DNA of 64,000 bases from Aquirufa rosea (GTDB lineage: Bacteria; Bacteroidota; Bacteroidia; Cytophagales; Spirosomataceae), in the NCBI RefSeq assembly GCF_004118285.1, contig NZ_SDHY01000009.1:1-64000 (forward strand), written 5' to 3'. The notes below the pieces were generated by a model that saw nothing but the letters and a program-made list of their open reading frames with translations, did not search any database and had not been told where the DNA came from. The translations under genes and the position numbers were made by a program. This document shows, one piece after another, positions 27,825 to 37,501 of the stretch (the first letter of the stretch is position 1; each line of letters begins with the position of its first letter).

Positions 27825-29408
27825 ATGAAATCAAGATATTTAACAATTGCAAAGGGATTAAGCTTAAGTATCCTCTTAAGTATTATATATTCCTGTACGG
27901 GAGATTTGAACAGAGTCCCATTCATCGAGGTTACTTCGGCTACGGTTTTTAAAGACCCAGCCAACTACAAGCCATTATTGGCCAAATTATATGCAGGTTT
28001 AGCTGTTTCTGGCCAACAAGGGCCAGCGGGAAAACCGGATATTTCAGGGATTGACGAGGGTTTTTCTACCTATTTACGTCAATATTTCAAAGCACAAGAA
28101 TTACCTACCGACGAAGCAGTGATTGGCTGGAACGATGGTAGCTTACCAAGTTACCATACCATGACATGGACTTCTGGTAATGAATTCATCACTGCGATGT
28201 ACAACCGTATTTATTACCAAATTGGAATTTGTAATGAATACATTCGTGAAACTAGCGATGAGAAATTAGCTTCAAGAGGCATTAATGCTCCCGAGATTAA
28301 AATGTACCGTGCAGAGGCTAGATTTTTGAGAGCCTTGAGTTATTACCATGCCTTGGATATGTTTGGATCGGTTCCTTTCGTGACAGAAAAAGATGCTGTA
28401 GGTTCTTTCTTACCTAAGCAAATTTCCAAAACTGATTTATTCAATTACATCGAATCAGAATTGAAGGCGATTGAGCCAGATTTAGCCGAGCCTAGAAAAA
28501 ATGAATATGCTAGAGCTGACAAAGCAGCTGCTTGGACCTTGTTAACCAAGCTTTATCTGAATGCAGAAGTTTATATCAACGCTGGTAAATATACAGAAGC
28601 CATCACGACCGCTAAAAAGGTCATAGGGGCAGGTTATGCCTTAGAGTCTAAATATCAAAACCTATTTTTAGCAGACAACCATAAGTCGGCCGAAATCATT
28701 TTCCCGATTGCCTTTGATGGTACAAGAACTAAAACCTGGGGGGGTATGACCTTTATAGTGCATGCACCTGTTGGAGGTAAAATGAATCCAGCCGAATTCG
28801 GTATTGGTGGTGGCTGGGGAGGTTTAAGAACCACACAGCAATTTGTGGATCACTTCGATGATAAGAGTGGCAAAACAGACACAAGAGCAATGTTCTTTAC
28901 GGATGGACAAAACAAAAACGTTGAGGACATTTCTTCCTTTACCGATGGATATGCCATTACAAAATACAAAAACGTAACATCTACCGGAGTAAAAGGCTCT
29001 GATCCAGAAGGTAATTTCCCTGATACAGACTTCCCGATGTTCCGCTTGGCAGACGTGTATTTGATGTATGCAGAAGCAGTATTAAGAGGAGGAGCAGGTG
29101 GAGATTTAACAACTGCCTTGCAGTATGTGAATGCTTTGCGCAACCGTGCTTACAATGGTACTCAGGGTAATGTAAGTACCTTAAATTTAGATTTAATCAT
29201 CAAGGAAAGAGGAAGAGAGCTATATTGGGAGTGTCACAGAAGAACAGATTTGATTCGCTTCAAAATGTTTACTGGTTCCAATTATGTATGGGCTTGGAAA
29301 GGCGGCTCAAAAGCAGGCGCTGGCGTTTCAGAAAATTTGAAATTATTCCCAATCCCTTCCTCTGATATCGTAGCCAATCCGAATTTAGTTCAAAATGCAG
29401 GGTATTAA
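27825..29408 (+). CDS. susD: SusD-like starch-binding outer-membrane lipoprotein
   Basis: A 527-residue SusD homologue with lipobox IYSC (Cys24). SusD hallmarks visible are YRAEARFLRALSYYHALDMFG, the TPR-like helices around KAAAWTLLTKLYLNAEVY, FRLADVYLMYAEAVLRGG, and a C-terminal LFPIPSSDIVANPNLVQNAGY. It pairs with the SusC encoded 18 bp upstream and should capture alpha-glucan chains at the cell surface. Substrate is deduced from the neighbouring GH13 and starch-binding genes, not from the sequence of this protein. Confidence 0.93.
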   Translation: MKSRYLTIAKGLSLSILLSIIYSCTGDLNRVPFIEVTSATVFKDPANYKPLLAKLYAGLAVSGQQGPAGKPDISGIDEGFSTYLRQYFKAQELPTDEAVIGWNDGSLPSYHTMTWTSGNEFITAMYNRIYYQIGICNEYIRETSDEKLASRGINAPEIKMYRAEARFLRALSYYHALDMFGSVPFVTEKDAVGSFLPKQISKTDLFNYIESELKAIEPDLAEPRKNEYARADKAAAWTLLTKLYLNAEVYINAGKYTEAITTAKKVIGAGYALESKYQNLFLADNHKSAEIIFPIAFDGTRTKTWGGMTFIVHAPVGGKMNPAEFGIGGGWGGLRTTQQFVDHFDDKSGKTDTRAMFFTDGQNKNVEDISSFTDGYAITKYKNVTSTGVKGSDPEGNFPDTDFPMFRLADVYLMYAEAVLRGGAGGDLTTALQYVNALRNRAYNGTQGNVSTLNLDLIIKERGRELYWECHRRTDLIRFKMFTGSNYVWAWKGGSKAGAGVSENLKLFPIPSSDIVANPNLVQNAGY

Positions 29409-29439
29409 TCAGGATAATACTAGAAAACATCATAAGATT

Positions 29440-30756
29440 ATGAAAAAATCAATGTTAAAAATATTTTCACTTATCATATTCAGCCTTGGCTTAATATCCT
29501 GTGAAAAAGAATTCATTCAGCCTGTATTAACGGCGTCAACAGGCCCTAGCATCACTTTATCTAAGGCTACGGCAGTTTTAGTAAAGGAAGAAGTGGCCAA
29601 TGAAGCTCTTACTGTCAGCTGGCCCAAGCCAGACTACGGTTTTACTGCAGCAGCTAGCTACACCATTTTGATTGATAAAAAAGGAGGTGATTTTTCGAAG
29701 GCTGTGGCTGTATCTGTGGGTGGAGATTTAAAGAAAACCTTCAAAGTAGGTGAATTAAATCCTATTTTATTGCAATTGGGTCTAAAAGCAGGAGTTGCCT
29801 CAGGAGTGGATTTTAAATTACAGTCGGTTATTGGACCTACCACCTCTTTTCTATCCCCTGCGGCTAGTTTTACCGTAACGCCGTTCTTGGATAAGCTTGA
29901 CTTAAGCACTAACTGGGGAGTAGTAGGAAGTGCTACACCTGGCGGATGGAATGGTCCAGATTTACCTTTCTACAAAACAGACGTGGCGAATGTTTTGGTC
30001 GCTTATGTAGATTTAGCGGTGGGTGAAATTAAATTCAGAACTGACAATAAATGGGATTACAATGTGGGAGACGGTGGATCAGGATCCATCAAGGTGAATG
30101 GAGATAATATCAAAGTCAACACCGCTGGCTCTTACAAAATAACCCTCGACTTGACGAAAAACACTTACACCATTATTCCATATTCATGGGGAGTGGTAGG
30201 TTCTAGCGCACCTAACGGTTGGGGTGGTCCAGATGTACCATTCTGGTACGATCCTGCTACTGATCAGTGGAGAGCCATCGTAAAATTGGTAAAAGGGGAG
30301 ATTAAAATCCGTTTCAACAATGATTGGTCGCTAAACTACGGAGATGATGGTGCCAATGGAACTTTAGAGGCAGGTGGTGCAAACATCGCCATTGGAGCCG
30401 ACGGCTTCTATCTCATTACCTTTAACCAAAAGGAGTTGAAAGTGAAGATTGAAACTTTCAAAGTTTGGGGTATTGTAGGAAGTGCTACAGCTGGTGGCTG
30501 GGGTGGTCCAGATACTAAATTCAGGCCGGATTTTGGAAATGAAGGTATTTGGTACCTAAATAACATCTCTTTAAGTGTTGGTGAAATCAAGTTCAGACTA
30601 AACGATGACTGGGGAGTAAACTATGGAGATGATGGCGCTAATGGTTCCTTGGAATCAGGAGGTGCAAACATCGCTATTGGTTCTGCTGGGGTGTACAACG
30701 TGAAGCTGGACTTTAGAAATCCTGCTGCGCCAACTTATACTTTGATTAAAAACTAA
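29440..30756 (+). CDS. SusE/SusF-like surface glycan-binding lipoprotein with three starch-binding modules
   Basis: Predicted 438-residue lipoprotein; ATG 29440 (MKKSMLKIFS) gives lipobox LISC with Cys21, whereas the longer frame from 29395 would begin inside the SusD gene. An N-terminal SusE-type Ig-like domain (about 30-140) is followed by three repeated modules of about 85-95 residues, each beginning WG(V/I)VGS-A-GGW-GPD and containing GEIK(F/I)R, a W-(N/L)YGD or NVGD turn and a GG-NI/DNI strand. This matches the C-terminal binding domains of SusE/SusF. Tandem modules raise avidity for starch at the cell surface. It lies 31 bp after SusD in the same operon. Confidence 0.9.
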   Translation: MKKSMLKIFSLIIFSLGLISCEKEFIQPVLTASTGPSITLSKATAVLVKEEVANEALTVSWPKPDYGFTAAASYTILIDKKGGDFSKAVAVSVGGDLKKTFKVGELNPILLQLGLKAGVASGVDFKLQSVIGPTTSFLSPAASFTVTPFLDKLDLSTNWGVVGSATPGGWNGPDLPFYKTDVANVLVAYVDLAVGEIKFRTDNKWDYNVGDGGSGSIKVNGDNIKVNTAGSYKITLDLTKNTYTIIPYSWGVVGSSAPNGWGGPDVPFWYDPATDQWRAIVKLVKGEIKIRFNNDWSLNYGDDGANGTLEAGGANIAIGADGFYLITFNQKELKVKIETFKVWGIVGSATAGGWGGPDTKFRPDFGNEGIWYLNNISLSVGEIKFRLNDDWGVNYGDDGANGSLESGGANIAIGSAGVYNVKLDFRNPAAPTYTLIKN

Positions 30757-30804
30757 TCAATCTAGCCTTGTTAACTCCAATACATCGCTTGGGTTGATTC
30801 ATTC

Positions 30805-30842
30805 ATTAGGTAGGTCTGTGCTAAAGTTCAGATCTGCCTAAT
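30805..30842 (+). promoter_or_regulatory. Intergenic hairpin within the alpha-glucan operon
   Basis: A 14-bp imperfect stem (two G-U pairs; 30805-30818 with 30829-30842) lies in the 205-bp gap between the binding lipoprotein gene and the first GH13 gene. There is no T run directly after it; a run of seven T follows about 26 nt later. It could stabilise the upstream mRNA or partly stop transcription. Confidence 0.5.
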
Positions 30843-30961
30843 ACAATGAATTTCTGCCGCTGGAATTATTTTTTTAGTATCATTCAATTATTCGTTAAAT
30901 AATTGAACTCTCTTTTATTGACTCTAAAAAAGACTCATATCTACTTACCTCCTATTTACAA

Positions 30962-32818
30962 ATGAATCAATTCATGAAAAATTTACTATTCTTCCTATTT
31001 CTACTAACAAGTTTAAATGGAATTTCCCAAGATAAATCGATTAAAGTAGAACCCATGAACTGGTGGGTGGGCATGAAAAACCCCAATCTTCAATTGGTAA
31101 TACAAGGAGATCAAATTAAAACCGCCCAAGTAAAGTCGCCCAAGGCTGGCTTAAGCATCATTCAGGTTCACCAAGCAGATAGTCCCAATTATTTATTTGT
31201 GGATGTACGAATAGAAAAATCTGCTAAAGTGGGTATTTATCCAATTCAATTATTCCAACATGGCAAATTAATAGCTAGTATCTCCTATGCTTTACAAGCT
31301 CGTGAGCCGGGAAGCTCTAGCAGAGAAAGCTATAGCGCCAAAGATGTGATTTATTTAATTACACCCGATAGATTTGCCAATGGTGACCCTAGCAACGATG
31401 TGCACCCAAGCATGATGGAAAAAGAGATCAATCGCTCTAATATCTATTCCCGGCATGGGGGTGACATTCAAGGCATCATTGACCGCTTGGATTACCTTAA
31501 AAAAATGGGCTACACTGCCATTTGGAATATGCCATTATTAGAAAATGATCAAAAAGTTCAAAGCTACCATGGCTATTCCATCACTAATCATTACCAAATA
31601 GATCCCCGATTTGGTAGTAATGAGAAATTCAAAGAATTATGTGAAGAAGCAAAAAAAAGAGGGATAAAAGTCATCTCGGATATTGTGTTAAACCATATTG
31701 GAAGCGGTCATCATTGGATGAAAGACTTACCATTTAAAAATTGGATCAATCACGGTACCCAATTCGTATCTACTAACCATCGCAGAGAATCACAACAAGA
31801 CCCACATTCGTCTAAGGCAGATTTGAAAAGTCAAGTAGATGGCTGGTTTGTGCCTTCGATGCCAGATCTAAATCAAAACAATCCCTTTTTGGCCAAATAC
31901 ATCATCCAAAATACGATTTGGTGGATTGAATATGCTGGTTTAGGCGGTTTGCGTATTGACACTTATCCCTATTCGGAAAAAAAATTCTCCAATGCCTGGA
32001 CGATGGCCGTGGCACAGGAGTATCCCAACATGAATATGGTGGGCGAAGAATGGTCATTAAACCCCATCATCCCCTCCTATTGGCAAAAGGGTAAAATTAA
32101 TCCAGACGGGTACCGCTCCGGCCTGCCCAGTTTAATGGACTTCCCCCTCCAAAATGCCATTCAGGAAGCTTTAAACGAGCCAGAATCTTGGAATCAAGGA
32201 CTCATGAAGATTTATTCGGTGATCTCTAGTGATATCGTTTATGCTGACCCATATAATCTAGTTATCTTCCTAGACAACCATGACATGAGTCGTTTTTACA
32301 CCCAAGTAAAAGAGGACAATGATCTATTTAAAATGGGGCTCTCTTTGATTTGTACTTTAAGAGGTATTCCACAAATTTATTACGGAACGGAGCTGAATTT
32401 CGCTAATCCCAAAAGCAATGAACATGGGGAAATTAGAAAGGATTTCTTAGGAGGTTGGCCAGGAGATGCGCAAGATGCCGTGTCTGGGAAACAATTGAAG
32501 GCACAAGAAAAAAATACACAAGAATATTTGGCCAAATTACTGAATTGGAGAAAAGGAAATGAGGCGGTTACTCAGGGTAAAATGATGCATTTCGCGCCAA
32601 AAAATGGTATTTATACCTATTTCAGATATACTGAAAAATCCAAGGTCATGGTTATTGTGAACAAAAATGCCCATGAAAGTCTGATTGACCCTACCTGGTA
32701 TCGTGAAATTTTACCGGCTCAAGCTAAATTGAAAGATGTAATGAGTGGACAAATTTCTAACTTAGGTAATTCCATCAAGGTGGCTCCTAAATCTGCATTA
32801 ATTGTAGAAGTTCTATGA
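30962..32818 (+). CDS. Neopullulanase/cyclomaltodextrinase-type GH13 alpha-amylase (SusA-like)
   Basis: A 618-residue exported GH13 enzyme. A signal peptide (to about ISQ, residue 23) precedes a cyclomaltodextrinase N-terminal domain (about 28-110, starting VEPMNWWVGM), the TIM barrel (about 125-520) and a C-terminal beta domain. Catalytic motifs are intact: DIVLNH (240-245), GGLRID with nucleophile Asp333, VGEEW with acid/base Glu362, and FLDNHD with Asp441. The family hydrolyses alpha-1,4 bonds of cyclodextrins, pullulan and malto-oligosaccharides; here the periplasmic enzyme would degrade imported chains. It overlaps the next GH13 gene by four bases (ATGA). ATG at codon 5 is an alternative start. 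Confidence 0.92.
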   Translation: MNQFMKNLLFFLFLLTSLNGISQDKSIKVEPMNWWVGMKNPNLQLVIQGDQIKTAQVKSPKAGLSIIQVHQADSPNYLFVDVRIEKSAKVGIYPIQLFQHGKLIASISYALQAREPGSSSRESYSAKDVIYLITPDRFANGDPSNDVHPSMMEKEINRSNIYSRHGGDIQGIIDRLDYLKKMGYTAIWNMPLLENDQKVQSYHGYSITNHYQIDPRFGSNEKFKELCEEAKKRGIKVISDIVLNHIGSGHHWMKDLPFKNWINHGTQFVSTNHRRESQQDPHSSKADLKSQVDGWFVPSMPDLNQNNPFLAKYIIQNTIWWIEYAGLGGLRIDTYPYSEKKFSNAWTMAVAQEYPNMNMVGEEWSLNPIIPSYWQKGKINPDGYRSGLPSLMDFPLQNAIQEALNEPESWNQGLMKIYSVISSDIVYADPYNLVIFLDNHDMSRFYTQVKEDNDLFKMGLSLICTLRGIPQIYYGTELNFANPKSNEHGEIRKDFLGGWPGDAQDAVSGKQLKAQEKNTQEYLAKLLNWRKGNEAVTQGKMMHFAPKNGIYTYFRYTEKSKVMVIVNKNAHESLIDPTWYREILPAQAKLKDVMSGQISNLGNSIKVAPKSALIVEVL

Positions 32819-35604
32819 AATTGAATTTCAACAAGTTAATTATCTTTTTAAGTTTATTATTCCTAAATGTTAAAGCTCTTGGTCAGGTTACGACCCAAGA
32901 GCTTTTTCCAAATGGGGAAAATGAAATCACCATTATCGTTGACCTAAAAAAGGCCAAGGACTCACGCGCTGTTGGTTTGTTGGGTAAATCCTCCGACATC
33001 TATTTATGGTCAGGTGCAGGTTCTAGCCTCGGCGGAAATGCTTTCCAATACCAACCTAGCGGTCAAAGCAATTTTTCTCTTCCCTTTGAAAAAGGAAAAA
33101 TGAATGCCTTAGGAAACGATGTTTGGTCCATTAAACTCACCCCTAGATCTTTTTATTCCGTTCCAAGTGGAACGCCAATTGCGAAAATTGGCCTTTTAGT
33201 AAAAAATGGGGATGGAAAAAGCCAAACTGAGGATTTTGTATTAAACCTCTATTCGGGTCCTCTGGCAGTCAAATGGCTCAGTCCTAGCGAAAAATTCACA
33301 CTTACTGAAGTCAATAGTCCCCAGATATTTCGGGCCAAATTCTCTAGCAAAGCTAAAGCCGAACTGCGACAAGGCTCTACGATTATTTGGTCACAGGCAA
33401 ATACAGATTCTCTGCTCTTAAATTATACGATTGGGTCGGAAGCAGGAAAATCCTATCCATTTATCCTAAAATTGGAATCAGGCAATGTTAGCATAGAAGA
33501 TACCATCCAGTTATTTACCAAACCACAAGTTAGCATCAAGGAACGACCAGCTGGTATCCAAGACGGCATCACCTATGTAGGTGACCAGGTGTATTTATCC
33601 CTATATGCCCCCTTGAAAACCTTCGTCTATGTGGTAGGTGAATTTTCCAATTGGAAGATAGACCCCAAATATCTGATGTACCGTAGCACGGATGAAAATC
33701 GGTTTTGGATAGATCTAGGGGCTTTTCCGCCCGGAGTAGAAATCGCTTATCAATACTATATCGATGGTACTTTAACGCTGGCCGATCCGCTATCAGATAA
33801 AATTCTAGATCCCAACAATGACCCTTTTATTAACACAAAGACTTATCCTAATTTAAAAAAATACCCTAGCGGTGCTTCAGGAATCGTTTCTGTATTTGAA
33901 AGTGGTCAAAAGGAGTACCCATGGACCATCAAGAATTTTCTTAGGCCCAAACAAAATAATTTACATATTTACGAATTATTAATCCGCGATTTTGTGGCGG
34001 ATAAGCGCTACGCCACCGTGGCAGATTCTTTGCCTTATTTAAAAAGATTAGGCATCAATGCACTGGAATTAATGCCCGTGATCGAATTTAGTGGCAACGA
34101 TTCTTGGGGCTACAATCCCATCTTCTATTATGCGCCAGACAAGGCCTATGGAACTAAAAACGATTTAAAATATTTGATAGATAAATGCCATGAAAATGGC
34201 ATAGCGGTGATTTTGGACATGGTGTTGAATCAGGCCGACTATGAAAATCCCTATGTCAGGATGTATTGGGATGGTAGTAAACCGAGTGCCAACAGTCCCT
34301 TTTTCAACGTTACTGCCACCCACCCTTTCAGCGTTTTTTACGATTTCAATCACGAGAGTTTACATACCCAATGGTTGGTGGATAGAGTCTGTCAATACTG
34401 GCTGACTGAATTCAAAGTGGATGGCTTTCGATTCGACTTGTCTAAGGGATTCACACAGGTTAATTCAGGTAGCAATACGGATCTATGGGGGAAATACGAT
34501 GCCAGTAGAATCAAAATCTGGAAGCGAATATTCAATAAAATTCGTAGCTATGACCCAACTGCTTATGTGATATTGGAACATTTTGCTGAAAATCTGGAGG
34601 AGAAAGAATTAGCTGAAAATGGTATGATGCTTTGGGCCAATGCCAAATTTGATATGACCAAAATATTGCAGGCATATACCAATACCTATGATTGGATATC
34701 ATACAAATCAAGAGGATTTCCGAAAGCACATTTGGTCAATTACATAGAAAGCCATGACGAAGAGCGTTTGATGGTGGAGCTGTCAGGTTCAGGTGCCAGA
34801 AAGGTATTCAGCGCCACTGAGAAATTGGATCGAATGAAATTGGGGGCCGCCTTGTTTTACCTGATTCCTGGCCCCAAAATGATCTGGCAATTTGGAGAAT
34901 GGGGTTATGATGTTTCCATCAATACCAACGGACGAACGGGTGCTAAACCCCTTCTTTGGAATTATTTACAAGATGCTAATCGAGTGAAGTTATTGGGTGT
35001 CTACCAACATTTAGCCAACCTGAAATTAAGTAAATCCATCTTCCAAACAGAGGATTTCAGGTTGGACGTGGCCAATGAGGTCAAGCAAATTAATTTGAGT
35101 GAAGGCAATACGCAAGTGATTCTCATCGCCAATACAGGGCCAGAAAGTAAATCCATCCTATTTACATTTCCAATGGCTGGAAAGTGGTACGATTATTTTA
35201 CAGGAAAGTCATTTGATGTCACCAACAAAACTTTACCTATCAATCTAGTGAGTGGAGAGTTTCATCTTTTTGTCAATGAGGCGTGGAATAATAAAAATCT
35301 AAATCTGGTACCTTGGGATAGTCCTTCCTTCCAAATCTTAAGCACCACTATGGAAATGGAAAACTCTTTTCAAGTTTATCCCAATCCAGCCAAAGACATC
35401 ATCCTTCTTTCTTGGAAAGCCGGAAATCAATCAGAGCAAGAGCTTAGTGTCATAGATCTGTTGGGACGATTGGTTTACAGTGCCGTCATCCCACAAATCC
35501 CCAATGCTCAAAATGAGTTGAACCTAAGTCAAATGATTTCACTGACGCCTGGTCTATACATAATTCAAATGGGAAATGCCATCCGAAAATTAAGGGTGGA
35601 ATAA
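32815..35604 (+). CDS. Large T9SS-secreted GH13 alpha-amylase-family enzyme
   Basis: A 929-residue secreted glucan hydrolase. Parts: signal peptide (1-24); two N-terminal beta-rich domains (about 30-235); a CBM48-like E-set domain (about 250-340, VVGEFSNWK); GH13 barrel (about 380-760); a C-terminal beta domain; and a T9SS type A sorting domain (about 850-929, starting FQVYPNPA and ending KLRVE). Nucleophile Asp541 (GFRFD), acid/base Glu588 (VILEHF) and Asp648 (ESHDE) are present, but region I reads DMVLNQ (468-473) with Gln where GH13 normally has His. It is probably released or attached at the cell surface to cut starch first. It starts within the stop codon of the upstream gene (ATGA). Confidence 0.9.
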   Translation: MKLNFNKLIIFLSLLFLNVKALGQVTTQELFPNGENEITIIVDLKKAKDSRAVGLLGKSSDIYLWSGAGSSLGGNAFQYQPSGQSNFSLPFEKGKMNALGNDVWSIKLTPRSFYSVPSGTPIAKIGLLVKNGDGKSQTEDFVLNLYSGPLAVKWLSPSEKFTLTEVNSPQIFRAKFSSKAKAELRQGSTIIWSQANTDSLLLNYTIGSEAGKSYPFILKLESGNVSIEDTIQLFTKPQVSIKERPAGIQDGITYVGDQVYLSLYAPLKTFVYVVGEFSNWKIDPKYLMYRSTDENRFWIDLGAFPPGVEIAYQYYIDGTLTLADPLSDKILDPNNDPFINTKTYPNLKKYPSGASGIVSVFESGQKEYPWTIKNFLRPKQNNLHIYELLIRDFVADKRYATVADSLPYLKRLGINALELMPVIEFSGNDSWGYNPIFYYAPDKAYGTKNDLKYLIDKCHENGIAVILDMVLNQADYENPYVRMYWDGSKPSANSPFFNVTATHPFSVFYDFNHESLHTQWLVDRVCQYWLTEFKVDGFRFDLSKGFTQVNSGSNTDLWGKYDASRIKIWKRIFNKIRSYDPTAYVILEHFAENLEEKELAENGMMLWANAKFDMTKILQAYTNTYDWISYKSRGFPKAHLVNYIESHDEERLMVELSGSGARKVFSATEKLDRMKLGAALFYLIPGPKMIWQFGEWGYDVSINTNGRTGAKPLLWNYLQDANRVKLLGVYQHLANLKLSKSIFQTEDFRLDVANEVKQINLSEGNTQVILIANTGPESKSILFTFPMAGKWYDYFTGKSFDVTNKTLPINLVSGEFHLFVNEAWNNKNLNLVPWDSPSFQILSTTMEMENSFQVYPNPAKDIILLSWKAGNQSEQELSVIDLLGRLVYSAVIPQIPNAQNELNLSQMISLTPGLYIIQMGNAIRKLRVE

Positions 35605-35616
35605 ATCCATTGTTAA

Positions 35617-37239
35617 TCAATTAAACAAGGGTTTATGGATTTCAAACATCTGGTACTGTCCGTAAGGCAGCGTATTTTTATAGATTTCCACTTGACACTC
35701 CCATGCTTTTGTATTAATCCATCCAGGCAAGGAAGGAACGGAAGTTTTGGCGGGGAATAAAAACATGTTTTGTCCCGACTTCAATAAAATCATAGGCACA
35801 TCCCACATATTACTGGACTTCAAGGTCTGTTGATAAACTACTAAAGGGCTCAAAGAATCAACCACCACCTGTTTCGAAATTAGTTTCATTTGAGTACTAT
35901 CCAAATTCTTCAAAAGAACTTCTTTCCTATCAAACTGGGACGACCTCATTTGTTCATTTGATATCTGGTTGAACAGTAACAAATGCTTGAAAACGCGGCC
36001 ATTGAGTCGATGAGGAATATCAACCAGCTCATTAGCTGCCAAATCACGGTAATAAGGTTTCACCTGTCGGGCATCCACATCATCGGTACTAAAGAAATAA
36101 TTCACCTGATGATTCAGCATATTAAACTTCAAAGCAGACATAGCCACCAACGTGTTTTTTGCCTTTATTAGGGAAGGGAACATGCTTAGCGCATAGAAGG
36201 ATAAGGATAAAATTAACATGCCTTTGGCTATATTTTTGTGGTATTTCATTTCCAAAAAATACAGGTATAGGCATGCCGTTTTAATGGCTGGGTAAAGTAA
36301 GTAGCGCGACTCTAGCTTAGACCGAACAATGAAGGTTAAAAATAAAAGGAGAGTAGACCAAATTAGCAAGGCCCCAAGGATAATTTTGGTGTGACTTAAA
36401 TCCTTTTTCCAATAATCGATGATGAGGCGATAAAATGTGAACAGTAATAGGCTGAATTCAAAAACAAAATAGATGATTGAAAAACGAGTTCCCAAAGTAC
36501 CAAAGGGAGGCGCATAGTTTTGAATGATATTTAATATTTTCTCCTTGGTAAAAGAGGATAATATGGAGCTTATTTCCGGACGAATTCCTGTATCCTCAAA
36601 TTGAGAAAAATAAAAAAACAGAACCAAGCCCCATAAAAGTAAGATTTTAAGATCCAATTTTCTGGTATAGTAACATAAGATCAAACACCAGATAGGTAGA
36701 AAAAGTAAGGTTTGTGCCGAGGAAATTAAAGCCCAAAATATAAAAAAGAAGCTCCAGCCTACTCTATTTTTATTCAGAAAAATGATGGATAGTAAAATCA
36801 ATAATAAGGAGGCAAAATTCTGAATACTGGTCATGGCCCACAAATAACCTTCGTCATAAATCAGTGAGCACAACAAAAAAATGGCAATGAAATTCTGGTA
36901 TATGTGCTGGGTACTGTGCTTGATAAATAGGAGCACAAAGGCCAGATAAATAAGAATGCCTTGAAGTGCCAAATAAGACAAATTGATGTAGCCAAAAAGT
37001 TTTGAATTTAAGAGAAATAGTAACTTGGTCGTGGCAATGATGTGTTCATTATAATTGACAAATAATTGCCTGAGGGTATCTAGGGTAATTCCTTGAATAT
37101 CCATATTCCTGCAAAAAGCAAGCACCATGACGTCATCGTACCATGGGACATCCAAACTAAACAAAAACCAGAAGATAATTAGGGAAATGATAGATAAGGC
37201 GAAAAGCCATTTTAAGCCCAATTCTTTAACAGAAAGCAT
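35617..37239 (-). CDS. Polytopic membrane protein, possible GT-C-type glycosyltransferase
   Basis: A 540-residue protein with about 11 hydrophobic segments in the first 350 residues and a soluble C-terminal part of about 180 residues. An early luminal/periplasmic loop carries WYDDV (about residues 33-37), which recalls the acidic first-loop motif of GT-C glycosyltransferases, and later a NEHI motif; no firm family assignment is possible by eye. It is convergent with the alpha-glucan operon (12 bp between stops) and separate from it by strand. Function unknown. Confidence 0.6.
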   Translation of the reverse strand: MLSVKELGLKWLFALSIISLIIFWFLFSLDVPWYDDVMVLAFCRNMDIQGITLDTLRQLFVNYNEHIIATTKLLFLLNSKLFGYINLSYLALQGILIYLAFVLLFIKHSTQHIYQNFIAIFLLCSLIYDEGYLWAMTSIQNFASLLLILLSIIFLNKNRVGWSFFFIFWALISSAQTLLFLPIWCLILCYYTRKLDLKILLLWGLVLFFYFSQFEDTGIRPEISSILSSFTKEKILNIIQNYAPPFGTLGTRFSIIYFVFEFSLLLFTFYRLIIDYWKKDLSHTKIILGALLIWSTLLLFLTFIVRSKLESRYLLYPAIKTACLYLYFLEMKYHKNIAKGMLILSLSFYALSMFPSLIKAKNTLVAMSALKFNMLNHQVNYFFSTDDVDARQVKPYYRDLAANELVDIPHRLNGRVFKHLLLFNQISNEQMRSSQFDRKEVLLKNLDSTQMKLISKQVVVDSLSPLVVYQQTLKSSNMWDVPMILLKSGQNMFLFPAKTSVPSLPGWINTKAWECQVEIYKNTLPYGQYQMFEIHKPLFN

Positions 37240-37501
37240 ACTATTGATTATCAGTTAGTTAGACAAATAATAAGTAATACAGCGATCTATTTTGCGCTAA
37301 AGTTGGCAAATTTAAAAAAAATCAAGTTTCAAAATCAATGAATAATGCAATTTTTATACTGGAAAACTTGAATTTAAACGGATGGAATCCTTGACCTAAT
37401 TCCATTTACTCAACAAACAATTTAAGGCCTGAGACTTAGGAGAAATTAAGTCTAATTAAGTTGATTAGAAGTTTATCTAAATCGCTACAAAAATAGCCTC
37501 G

